Numbered from the stretch's first letter, positions 1 through 6,819 are shown. The stretch: 7,623 bases of DNA from Gemmataceae bacterium (GCA_947490035.1 CANLGS010000171.1:1-7623), one strand, 5' to 3'. The notes: generated from the letters alone by a model not told the origin. Program-made: numbers and translations.

Positions 1-1
1 G

Positions 2-1918
2 TTCAACTACAACATCGATCCGCTCGTCATCAGCGGAGTGGATGCACTCGGCGCCGCGATGATGCAGCGGTTCCTGGTGGAAGACAAGCCCGGCGCGACG
101 ACGCGCTCCGGCGCCCGCTACTCGACGTGGTTCAACGGCGGGTTGCGCACCACCGCGTACTTTCACAACATGATCGGGCTGCTCACCGAAACCATCGGCA
201 GCCCGACGCCGACGCGCATCCCGTTCAACCCCGCGATGCAACTTCCGAAGGCCGACTACCTCGCGCCGGTCGCGCCGCAAGAGTGGCACTTCCGCCGGTC
301 CGTCGATTACTCGGTTACTGCAAATCGCGCCGTACTCGACTACGCGTCCCGCAACCGCGAGCATCTGCTGCGCAACGTCTGGCTGATGGGCAAGAACGCG
401 ATTGATCGCGGCAAGAAGGACAGTTGGACCGTGACGCCGCGAATGGTGCAGGCCGCAAAGGGCGCGAGCGGTGCGGGTGCGTTCGAGAAGTTCTTCCGCG
501 ACCCCGCGAAGCGCGACGCGCGCGGCTACGTCATTCCCGCCGACCAGCCCGACTTCCTTACCGCGACGAAGTTCGTCAACACGCTGATTGCAACCGGCGC
601 GAAGGTTCACCGCGCGACGGAAGCGTTCGAGATCGGCGGGAAGAAGTACCCGGCCGGGTCGTATGTCGTGAAAGGCGCGCAGGCGTTCCGCGCGCACGTG
701 CTGGACATGTTTGAACCGCAGGACCACCCGGACGACTTCGCGTACCCCGGCGCGCCGCCGACCCCGCCCTACGATGCCGCGGGCTACACGCTCGCGTTCC
801 AGATGGGCGTGAAGTTCGACCGCGTGCTGACCGCCTTCGACGGGCCGTTCCAGGGGTTGAAGGGCGAGAGCCTTCCGCCGCCCGCGAGAGGCCCGGACGC
901 CGCCGACGCGGTCGGCTTCTTCCTCGACGGGCGCACGAACGACTCGTTCCGTGCCGTGAACCAACTGCTCGCGGCCGGCGAAGAGGTGCGGCGCCTGAAG
1001 GAGCCGTTCGGCGCGCACCCGCCCGGCACGTTCTTCGTGACCAACGGGAAGGACACGGCGGCGCGCCTGGACAAGATCGCCCGCGCACTCGGCACGCGGT
1101 TCGTTGGCGGCATGGAAGCGCCCGACAAAGAAGCTGTCACGCTGAAGCCGGTGCGCGTCGCGTTAGTGGACCGCTACGGCGGGTCGATGCCGTCGGGCTG
1201 GACGCGGTGGCTGTTCGAGCAGTTCGAGTTCCCGTTCACGGTGGTGTACCCGCCGGAGTTGGACCGCGGCGGGCTGCGCGAGAAGTTCGACGTGATCGTG
1301 CTTGTGGATGGCATCGTCGGCGAAGGCGGTGGTGGCGGCGGAGCGGTGGACGAACTCGGCCTTCCGGCGGAGTACCGCGGCCGGCGCGGGAGCATCACGG
1401 TTGCCAAGACGCTCCCGCACCTGAAGAAGTTCATGGAGGACGGCGGCACGATTCTCACCATCGGCGGCTCGACGGTACTCGCCACGCAGCTCGGTCTGCC
1501 GGTCACGAGCCACCTCGTGACGAAGGACGTGGACGGGAAGGAGAAGCCGTTCGGCCGCGACAAGTTCTACGTGCCGCCGTCGGTGCTGCGGGCGAAGGTG
1601 GACACGACTCACCCGCTCGCGTGGGGGATGTCGGACGAGGTGGACGTGGTGTTCTCGAACAGCCCGACGTTCCGCTTACCGGCCGACGCGGAGAAGGCGG
1701 GGTTGACTCGCGTCGCGTGGTTTGCGGGCAAGTCGCCGCTGCGGAGCGGGTGGGCGTTCGGTCAGGAGCATCTCGACGGCGGCACCGCGATCATCGACGC
1801 GAAAGTCGGCAAAGGTCGGCTCGTGCTGTACGGCCCGCTGGTGCTGTACCGGGCGCAGCCGCACGGCACGTTCAAGCTGTTCTTCAACGGGATCGTGCGC
1901 GCCGGTGAGAAGCCGTAA
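2..1918 (+). CDS. M14 zinc carboxypeptidase-like protein with C-terminal GATase1-like domain (5' truncated)
   Basis: The reading frame is open to the left edge, so the gene starts outside the window; the GTG at 38 is only the first internal start-like codon. 638 residues are visible. The first ~75 are the end of an M14 peptidase domain: the stretch TTAYFHNMIGLLTET resembles the segment holding the family's general-base glutamate, here the Glu codon at 188-190. The zinc ligands (HxxE and a later His) would lie upstream and cannot be checked. A long middle region follows that I cannot assign. From about position 1151 (VRVALVDRYGG) to the end the protein looks like a class I glutamine-amidotransferase/DJ-1-like fold, with FDVIVLVDG and DGGTILTIGGST as typical strands. 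I see no obvious catalytic cysteine, so this domain is probably structural or binding. A six-glycine run lies at 1325-1342. Planctomycete relatives are usually exported; the signal peptide would be outside the window. The family is fairly sure, the substrate unknown. Confidence 0.85.
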   Translation, partial: FNYNIDPLVISGVDALGAAMMQRFLVEDKPGATTRSGARYSTWFNGGLRTTAYFHNMIGLLTETIGSPTPTRIPFNPAMQLPKADYLAPVAPQEWHFRRSVDYSVTANRAVLDYASRNREHLLRNVWLMGKNAIDRGKKDSWTVTPRMVQAAKGASGAGAFEKFFRDPAKRDARGYVIPADQPDFLTATKFVNTLIATGAKVHRATEAFEIGGKKYPAGSYVVKGAQAFRAHVLDMFEPQDHPDDFAYPGAPPTPPYDAAGYTLAFQMGVKFDRVLTAFDGPFQGLKGESLPPPARGPDAADAVGFFLDGRTNDSFRAVNQLLAAGEEVRRLKEPFGAHPPGTFFVTNGKDTAARLDKIARALGTRFVGGMEAPDKEAVTLKPVRVALVDRYGGSMPSGWTRWLFEQFEFPFTVVYPPELDRGGLREKFDVIVLVDGIVGEGGGGGGAVDELGLPAEYRGRRGSITVAKTLPHLKKFMEDGGTILTIGGSTVLATQLGLPVTSHLVTKDVDGKEKPFGRDKFYVPPSVLRAKVDTTHPLAWGMSDEVDVVFSNSPTFRLPADAEKAGLTRVAWFAGKSPLRSGWAFGQEHLDGGTAIIDAKVGKGRLVLYGPLVLYRAQPHGTFKLFFNGIVRAGEKP

Positions 1919-1954
1919 CCGCCCGGACTCACGGCGGTTTCATGTCGCGGCGGG

Positions 1955-1960
1955 TATCAT
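1955..1960 (+). promoter_or_regulatory. Possible -10 hexamer TATCAT upstream of the PQQ-like gene
   Basis: TATCAT lies in the 88-base gap between the peptidase stop (1918) and the next ATG (2007), 46 bases before the start. No convincing -35 hexamer is visible about 17 bases upstream. It is A/T-rich in a very GC-rich setting, and similar TATNAT hexamers precede two other genes here. It is a candidate only; read-through from the peptidase gene is also possible. Confidence 0.3.
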
Positions 1961-1993
1961 CAGCGGGTTTAGTGTTCCGTGTCCCTCACGTCT

Positions 1994-1999
1994 GGGAGA
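1994..1999 (+). promoter_or_regulatory. Ribosome binding site GGGAGA of the PQQ-like gene
   Basis: GGGAGA ends 7 bases before the ATG at 2007. It decides the start: the same frame is open back to 1722 inside the peptidase gene, but only the 2007 start is followed by a signal peptide and preceded by a Shine-Dalgarno-like site. Confidence 0.6.
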
Positions 2000-2006
2000 T
2001 TCGACC

Positions 2007-3395
2007 ATGCGCCGGTTCCGACCGCTGTTCGCGCTCGCCGTGCTGGTTCCGCTTTTCACCACGAGCAGCCGGGCGGAAGACTGGACGCAGTTCCGCGGGC
2101 CGACCGGTAGCGGCGTGATTACCGACGCCAAGCCGCCGGCCGAGTGGAGCGAGAAGAACCTGACCTGGAAGGCGGACGTGAAGGGCGTCGCGTGGTCGTG
2201 CCCGATCGTCGTGGGCGACAAGGTGTTCCTCACCACGGCGTACTCGGACGGCCAGCCGAAGCCGAAAGCCGGCGGCGGGTTCGGCGGCGGTGGTGGCGGC
2301 TTCGGCAAGGGCGGCGGCGGCGGCGCGCCGAAGGCGACCTACCAGTTCAAGGTGATCTGCCTCGACCGCGCCACCGGCAAACCGGTGTGGGAGAAGGTCG
2401 CGAAGGAAGCGCGGCCCACCATCCCGACGCACGGCAGCAACACCTACGCGACCGAAACGCCGGTCAGCGACGGCGAACGCGTCTACGCGTACTTCGGCAT
2501 GACCGGGCTGTTCTGTTACGATCTGAAGGGCGAAGAGGTGTGGAAGAAAGACCTCGGCTCGTTCTCGATGATGGCCGGGTGGGGCACCGCGAGTTCGCCC
2601 GTGCTCGACGGCGACCGCATCTTCATCCAGTGCGACAACGAGGAGAAGTCGTTCCTCGCGGCCTACGACAAGAAGACCGGTAAGGAGCTGTGGAAGGTGA
2701 ACCGCAGCGAGAAGTCCGGGTGGAGTACGCCCTACGTGTGGAAGACGAAGGACCGCACCGGCATCGTCGCGGGCGGCGGGCAGAAGGTCCGCGGCTACGA
2801 CCCCGCGACCGGCAAAGTGGTCTGGGAACTTGAGGTCGGCGGCGGGCAGTGTTCCGCATCGCCGGCCGGCGACGCCGAGCGCCTCTACGTCGGCGTCGGT
2901 CAGGGCGGGTTCGGCGGGAAGGGCGGCGGCGGCGGCGGTCGCGGCGCGGGCACACTGTTCGCGGTGAAGGCCGGCGCGACCGGCGACATCACGCTGAAGG
3001 CGAGCGAGTCGTCCAACGACGGGGTCGCGTGGACCGCGCCGCGGGGGTGGCCGGGCGCCGCGTCGCCCCTCGTGTACGATGGATATGTCTACGTCCTCGA
3101 GCGCAACGGCGGGTTGGTGAGTTGCTTCGACGCGAAGACCGGCAAGGCGGCGTACACGAAGGAGCGCATCCCCAACGCGAAAGCGTTCTGGGCGTCGCCG
3201 TGGGCCGCCGACGGCAAGGTGTTCTGCCTCGACGAGGACGGGCAGACGCACGTGCTGAAGGCCGGCGACACGTTCGAGGTGCTGCGCGTGAACAAGCTCG
3301 GCCGCGACATGTTCTGGGCCAGCCCCGCCGCGGCCGACGGCACGCTGTTCATCCGCGGCCTCGACGCGCTGTACTGCGTGGGCGCGAAGAAGTAG
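2007..3395 (+). CDS. Exported PQQ-binding-like beta-propeller repeat protein
   Basis: This 462-residue protein starts at an ATG with GGGAGA seven bases upstream. Residues 1-23 form a signal peptide: MRRFR, a hydrophobic core FALAVLVPLF, then SRA|ED as the likely cleavage point. The mature start EDWTQFRGPTGSG is typical of planctomycete secreted PQQ-like (PF13360, BamB/PQQ-dehydrogenase-type) propellers. Blade signatures of the form D-x-x-TG-x-x-x-W occur at residues 120-130 (DRATGKPVWEK), 172-181, 221-231, 265-275 and 375-386. Two glycine-rich insertions, residues 89-106 and 298-315, sit in the loop just before the signature-bearing strand. No cytochrome c motif (CxxCH) or other enzymatic module is visible, so PQQ binding or dehydrogenase activity is not shown. 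It is probably a periplasmic or surface scaffold or binding protein. It follows the peptidase gene by 88 bases on the same strand. Confidence 0.9.
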   Translation: MRRFRPLFALAVLVPLFTTSSRAEDWTQFRGPTGSGVITDAKPPAEWSEKNLTWKADVKGVAWSCPIVVGDKVFLTTAYSDGQPKPKAGGGFGGGGGGFGKGGGGGAPKATYQFKVICLDRATGKPVWEKVAKEARPTIPTHGSNTYATETPVSDGERVYAYFGMTGLFCYDLKGEEVWKKDLGSFSMMAGWGTASSPVLDGDRIFIQCDNEEKSFLAAYDKKTGKELWKVNRSEKSGWSTPYVWKTKDRTGIVAGGGQKVRGYDPATGKVVWELEVGGGQCSASPAGDAERLYVGVGQGGFGGKGGGGGGRGAGTLFAVKAGATGDITLKASESSNDGVAWTAPRGWPGAASPLVYDGYVYVLERNGGLVSCFDAKTGKAAYTKERIPNAKAFWASPWAADGKVFCLDEDGQTHVLKAGDTFEVLRVNKLGRDMFWASPAAADGTLFIRGLDALYCVGAKK

Positions 3396-3406
3396 GGATT
3401 ACGCCG

Positions 3407-3476
3407 GGCGAGCCGGGAGCGTGAGCGACCGGAGGTTTCGCGCCGCGTGCGCCGAACCTCCGGTCGCCGGCTCGCC
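3407..3476. repeat. Intergenic bulged inverted repeat, family A copy 1
   Basis: Outer arms 3407-3415 and 3468-3476 are complementary (GGCGAGCCG / CGGCTCGCC). Inner arms 3425-3437 (GCGACCGGAGGTT) and 3455-3467 are perfect over 13 bp, with a 17-base loop. The left side has 9 extra bases (3416-3424) that form a bulge. The left arm carries the core AGCCGGGAGCGTGAGCGAC shared with the repeat at 6870-6925. It begins 12 bases after the PQQ-like gene stop and ends just before TATAAT. There is no T-run after the stem, so it is not a classic intrinsic terminator, although RNA 3'-end protection is possible. Confidence 0.85.
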
Positions 3477-3477
3477 T

Positions 3478-3483
3478 TATAAT
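3478..3483 (+). promoter_or_regulatory. Possible -10 box TATAAT before the exonuclease gene
   Basis: A perfect TATAAT hexamer lies directly after the family A repeat and 37 bases before ATG 3521. A transcript starting near 3490 would leave a leader of about 30 bases for that ATG, but only a few bases for the alternative GTG at 3494. The -35 region would fall inside the right arm of the repeat and shows no good TTGACA match. Confidence 0.45.
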
Positions 3484-3520
3484 GAAGTGACGAGTGCAAA
3501 CCGACCGAACTTATTCACCT

Positions 3521-4054
3521 ATGCCTTCACCACGCAAAACACCGGTGCCGCTCCCGCCGCTGAACGGGCCGTTCGTCGCGATCGACTTCGAGACCGCGGA
3601 CAACGGCCCGGACAGCGCGTGCGCGGTGGGTCTGGTTCGCGTCGAATCTGGGAAGATCGTCCACCGCGAAGCGGTGCTGATCCGCCCGCCGCGCGAGCGC
3701 ATCCTGTTCACCTACGTTCACGGCATCACGTGGCCGATGGTGAAGGACGCACCGGTGTTCCGCGACGTGTGGTCGAAGGTCGCGCCCGTTCTCGAAGGCG
3801 CGACCTTCCTCGCGGCGCACAACGCGCCCTTCGACCGGCGCGTGCTGGAAGCGTGTTGTGCCGCCGCGAATCTCGCAGCCCCTGCCCTACCCTACGTCTG
3901 CACGGTTCAGCTCGCGCGCAAGAAGTGGGCGCTGAAGCCGAACAACCTGCCGGCCGTGTGCCGGCGGCTCGGCATCGGGCTGATCCACCACAACGCCGGC
4001 TCCGACGCCGAAGCGTGCGCGCGGATCGTGATCGCGGCTACGGTCGGAGAGTAG
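3521..4054 (+). CDS. DnaQ-like DEDDh 3'-5' exonuclease
   Basis: This 177-residue protein is essentially a single RNase T/DnaQ exonuclease domain. From the ATG at 3521, Exo I is FVAIDFET with D22 and E24. Exo II is in AAHNAPFDRRVL with D105. Exo III is HNAGSD with H157 and D162, the H-x4-D spacing of the DEDDh group. PYVCTVQLARKKW is also typical. All five catalytic residues are present, so it should remove nucleotides from DNA or RNA 3' ends with two metal ions. It is too short for a full DNA polymerase III epsilon subunit with a polymerase-binding tail, so a stand-alone repair or RNA-processing nuclease is likelier. The start is uncertain: GTG 3494 is in frame and would add nine residues, and neither has a clear Shine-Dalgarno site. 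I prefer ATG 3521 because of the TATAAT at 3478. The TAG stop (4052-4054) lies inside the next repeat. Confidence 0.88.
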   Translation: MPSPRKTPVPLPPLNGPFVAIDFETADNGPDSACAVGLVRVESGKIVHREAVLIRPPRERILFTYVHGITWPMVKDAPVFRDVWSKVAPVLEGATFLAAHNAPFDRRVLEACCAAANLAAPALPYVCTVQLARKKWALKPNNLPAVCRRLGIGLIHHNAGSDAEACARIVIAATVGE

Positions 4055-4194
4055 CCCGCCACGCCGTGGCGGTTCTTCTGTGTTGGTCTTGGTGGCACAG
4101 ACATTCCTGTCTGTGCGGCTGGCCCCGCAAAGCGCACAGACAGGAATGTCTGTGCCACAAGAGAAGAACCGCCACGGCGTGGCGGGCTACTCTC
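4047..4194. repeat. 148-bp nested inverted repeat between convergent genes
   Basis: Outer arms 4047-4079 and 4162-4194 are perfectly complementary over 33 bases; inner arms 4092-4116 and 4134-4158 are perfectly complementary over 25. Each arm also holds its own palindrome. CCGCCACGCCGTGGCGG is at 4056-4072 and its partner at 4169-4185; the 9-bp stem GCACAGACA/TGTCTGTGC with a TTCC or GGAA loop is at 4095-4116 and 4134-4155. It can therefore fold as one long hairpin or as four small ones. It contains the exonuclease stop codon (4052-4054) and overlaps the first two bases of the VIT/VWA stop codon (4193-4195). It probably ends or protects transcripts from both sides. No coding sequence should be called inside it. 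Confidence 0.95.
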
Positions 4195-6754
4195 ACACCC
4201 ACCCCAACACAATCTCCAGCGCGGGCACGCCGCCCTTCCACGCGCCGGACGGGTCTTCGAGCGTGAGGCGCACCGGCTGGTTCGCGTCGCGCCGGAGGTT
4301 CAGCGGCCGGCGCCCGCCGGCGCGCAGCACGTCGGCCAGCTTCACGCGCGCCCGCGGGCTGGCGAGGTCGCCCACGAACAGGAGCAGTGTCAGTTCCGGG
4401 TCGAGCGCGTCGGCGGTGACGGCCTTGTCGCCGAACGCGACCGACAGGAACGTGAACTGGCCCGCGTCGCCGGTCGCGGAGTCGAACAGCACCGCGCCGG
4501 CAGCCGGCGCGAACTGATTCGGCGCGACGGACACGCGAACGTCGCGCGCGGGCGCCGCGGCGCGAGCCGGCGCCGGAAGGACCGAGGGTGCTGAACCTTT
4601 GAGCTTCTTGAGCACCTTGCGGAACAGGCCGGCCGGCCGCGGAGCCGCCTTGAGTTCCGCCGTGTCCGCGTCGTGATCGCCGAGTTCCATCAGCATCGAA
4701 TCGACCGACTCGGAGTCAGCATCCGCGGGAGCCGACGGCGCCATACAGAAGCACGCGCACGCGTTCGTGAGACCCGCACCACTCCCGCCTATCAGGTTCT
4801 CGAAGCGGTTCGACCAACCGGCGGGCAAGCCGTTCGCGACCGCGACCGTGCCGGTCACCGGTTGCCCGGCTTCCGTGCGCACCGCGACGAACGCCGTCTC
4901 CGAACTCGGCACGCCGGCCGCGAGCGACTCGCGCACCAGCAGGTCGCGCACTGCCTTCGCCGCGGCGTCGCGGGCGTTCTCCGCGAACACCTTTTCTTCG
5001 CCCACGTCCGCGCCTTCGTAGCCGAGGCGCGACAACTCGGCGCGGAGCTTGTCGCCGCTCGTGCCGCCGGTCATCACGTATTCGAGCCGGCGCACGCGGT
5101 CCGCGCCGAACAGCGCCTTCAGCCCCGGCGTCGCGCCCTTGTCGTCGGCGCGAACCTCCGCGACGACTTCCGCACCGGTCCGCAGCCGGAACGAAAGCGG
5201 TTCGCCCTTCAGCGGCACGCGACCGATCACCCACACCGGGCGGCCGGCGGGCAGGTCGCCGATGTCCACCGCGCTCGATGGTCCGGGCACAACGAGCGTA
5301 ACCGAACGCGCCACCGCTTCCGCGCCGACGCGATTCACTTCGAGCGTGAGTCCGGTCAGCACCGGTGCGGACCAGTCCGCGAGCACCTCGTCGAGCGCGG
5401 TCGTCACGTCGTCGTCGTCCGGGTTGCTCGTGAGGAAGCGCGAGACGCCGCCGCCGCGCTCGGCCAACTCCGACGCGAGCGCGGCGTTGGGCGCGGCGTC
5501 GATGCACAGCACGCTGACGCGCCGCCGGTCGGCGCGCGCTGCTTCGAGGTCGGCAAGGCGCAGCACGCGGCCCGCGTCGCTCACCTCCGCGTCCGTGAGA
5601 ATGAGGACGTGGCGCGACGGCGTGTCCGCGCCGCGCGAGCGGCCCAGCGCCTGCTCCAGCGCGACTCCGAGTTCGGTTCCGCCGCTGGTGCGGTTCGACT
5701 TCAAGAACTTCACCGCCTCGCGTACCGCGTCCGGGGTCGCCTTGCGGGTGCGCTCCGCGAACCACTTCGTCGTGTCGTGGAACAAGCCCAGCGCGAACGA
5801 ATCGTGTTCACCCAGTCCCGCGAGGAACCGCTCGACGGCCCAGTCCGCGGCCTCCCACTTCGGCCCTTCCATCGACCCGGAGTGATCGACCAGCAGCACC
5901 ACCTCGCGCGGCACCTTCTTCGCGTTGGCGAACTTCGGCGGGGCACACAGCGCGAGGAAGTACGCCTTCCCGGTCGCGTGGTAGGCGTGCGTCCACGCGC
6001 GCAGCGCGGCTTGCGAATCTTCCGCCTTCGCCCGCCACGTTAGCACGCAGTCGCGATCCGGGACCACCTCGCCTTCGCGAAGCCGGACGCGGTCGCCTTC
6101 AACCGCAAGCGCGTGCGTGCTGCTCAGAATGCGATCCGCTTCCGACAGCACCAGGTCGAGCGCGAACCGGTGGCCGGGGTCGCGCAGCACCGCGAGCGGC
6201 TGACCGTCCGCGTGGCGAGAGTTGCTCTCGTCGGCGCGGACGTATCGCGGGGCCGTGGTCAGGGGCACCCGCAGCGACCAGCCCGCGGCTTCGGCCTTCG
6301 CCACTTGAACGTAATCGGTCTGAACGACGACATCTTGACCGGCACGGATGCCGGCGACCGCGAGCGTGAACACGTCCGGCGATTCGCGCGTGACGAGCGC
6401 CGCTTGCCGCCCGGCCTTCTTCGCGGCGGTGTAGTCGGCTTCCGCAGTGTCGCGTTCCTTCAGCGTGGTAGAAATCTCGACATCGCCGAAGCGCACGCGC
6501 ACGCCGGTCACGGCCGCGTCGCCGGGCAGCGGGAAGCGGTACAGCGCTTCGATGACTTCGTTGAATTGGTCGGGAAGTGAGAAAGTTTGGGCCAGCGTGA
6601 GAGCCGCGAGCGGTCCGGTCACGGTGCCGGTAAGGTCGGTGCGTTTCAGCGGGATGAATTGCCTGGGCGCGCCTGCGGTGGGCGGTTCGCCCGCGACTTC
6701 GAGAACGCCGAAACCGTCCGGGCGCGAGTTGTAGAACGTCTTGGGGTTCAGCAT
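4193..6754 (-). CDS. VIT and VWA domain-containing protein
   Basis: This 853-residue protein starts at an ATG (6754) with AGGAG 8 bases upstream. Residues about 35-165 form a VIT (vault protein inter-alpha-trypsin) domain (LTGTVTGPLAALTLAQTF, VIEALYRFPLP, ERDTAEADYTAAKKAG). Residues about 283-460 are a von Willebrand factor A domain with a complete metal-ion-dependent adhesion site: D290-x-S292-x-S294 in LLVDHSGSM, T360 in SGGTELG, and D388 in LILTDAEVSD. The C-terminal ~390 residues cannot be assigned; they contain a cysteine cluster NACACFCMAP (665-672), a basic stretch FRKVLKKLKG (711-720) and a Pro/Ala-rich linker (721-737). No signal peptide, sortase motif or transmembrane helix is seen, so a cytoplasmic location is likely, unlike many exported VIT-VWA proteins. 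The role is probably Mg-dependent protein binding or complex assembly; the partner is unknown. TGA is followed two codons later by an in-frame TAG. Confidence 0.92.
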   Translation of the reverse strand: MLNPKTFYNSRPDGFGVLEVAGEPPTAGAPRQFIPLKRTDLTGTVTGPLAALTLAQTFSLPDQFNEVIEALYRFPLPGDAAVTGVRVRFGDVEISTTLKERDTAEADYTAAKKAGRQAALVTRESPDVFTLAVAGIRAGQDVVVQTDYVQVAKAEAAGWSLRVPLTTAPRYVRADESNSRHADGQPLAVLRDPGHRFALDLVLSEADRILSSTHALAVEGDRVRLREGEVVPDRDCVLTWRAKAEDSQAALRAWTHAYHATGKAYFLALCAPPKFANAKKVPREVVLLVDHSGSMEGPKWEAADWAVERFLAGLGEHDSFALGLFHDTTKWFAERTRKATPDAVREAVKFLKSNRTSGGTELGVALEQALGRSRGADTPSRHVLILTDAEVSDAGRVLRLADLEAARADRRRVSVLCIDAAPNAALASELAERGGGVSRFLTSNPDDDDVTTALDEVLADWSAPVLTGLTLEVNRVGAEAVARSVTLVVPGPSSAVDIGDLPAGRPVWVIGRVPLKGEPLSFRLRTGAEVVAEVRADDKGATPGLKALFGADRVRRLEYVMTGGTSGDKLRAELSRLGYEGADVGEEKVFAENARDAAAKAVRDLLVRESLAAGVPSSETAFVAVRTEAGQPVTGTVAVANGLPAGWSNRFENLIGGSGAGLTNACACFCMAPSAPADADSESVDSMLMELGDHDADTAELKAAPRPAGLFRKVLKKLKGSAPSVLPAPARAAAPARDVRVSVAPNQFAPAAGAVLFDSATGDAGQFTFLSVAFGDKAVTADALDPELTLLLFVGDLASPRARVKLADVLRAGGRRPLNLRRDANQPVRLTLEDPSGAWKGGVPALEIVLGWV

Positions 6755-6762
6755 GTGTCGCT

Positions 6763-6767
6763 CTCCT
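6763..6767 (-). promoter_or_regulatory. Ribosome binding site AGGAG of the VIT/VWA gene
   Basis: AGGAG on the minus strand ends 8 bases before the ATG at 6754, a near-ideal spacing that fixes the start. Confidence 0.75.
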
Positions 6768-6813
6768 GTGTGGGACGTGAGGAAGACGTGTGAACCGCGC
6801 TGCGACGCGGTCC

Positions 6814-6819
6814 ATCATA
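6814..6819 (-). promoter_or_regulatory. Possible -10 hexamer TATGAT for the VIT/VWA gene
   Basis: On the minus strand TATGAT lies 59 bases before the VIT/VWA start. No good -35 hexamer is visible; the -35 position falls in the small palindrome at 6821-6848. The hexamer resembles TATCAT and TATAAT ahead of two plus-strand genes in the window. Confidence 0.3.

Noticed and set aside
1722..2006. N-terminal extension of the PQQ-like protein into the peptidase gene
   Set aside because: The frame is open, but the added residues are Arg/Ser-rich shadow of the peptidase, and ATG 2007 has a ribosome site and signal peptide.
1986..3251. Long minus-strand open frame (421 codons) opposite the PQQ-like gene
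   Set aside because: It is Arg/Ala/His-rich with no recognisable domain, and it is explained by the GC-rich codon periodicity of the real gene, which has a signal peptide and repeated motifs.
2007..3395. Quinoprotein dehydrogenase with bound PQQ or heme
   Set aside because: No CxxCH motif or recognisable dehydrogenase active-site signature is visible; only the propeller repeats are supported.
3407..3476. Classic Rho-independent terminator
   Set aside because: The stem is strong but no run of T follows; the next bases are TTATAATG. A role in ending transcripts is possible but not of the classic form. The same applies to 6870-6925.
4047..4194. CRISPR array
   Set aside because: The repeated units are inverted and nested, not direct repeats with regular unique spacers, and no cas gene is present.
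4038..4241. Minus-strand small frames across the repeat
   Set aside because: They consist mainly of translated repeat arms and have no independent support.
3421..4266. Plus-strand frame running through the exonuclease and the nested repeat
   Set aside because: It is arginine-rich shadow coding followed by translated repeat (HSCLC, RQECLC); the exonuclease frame overlapping it carries all catalytic motifs.
4080..4517. Short plus-strand frame beginning in the nested repeat (AQTFLSV...QTGMSV)
   Set aside because: Its start is translated palindrome and the rest is antisense to the VIT/VWA C-terminus.
4673..6043. Long plus-strand open frame (456 codons) opposite the VIT/VWA gene
   Set aside because: It has shadow composition (Arg/His/Ala/Gly-rich), no domain and no ribosome site, while the opposite strand has intact VIT and VWA motifs.
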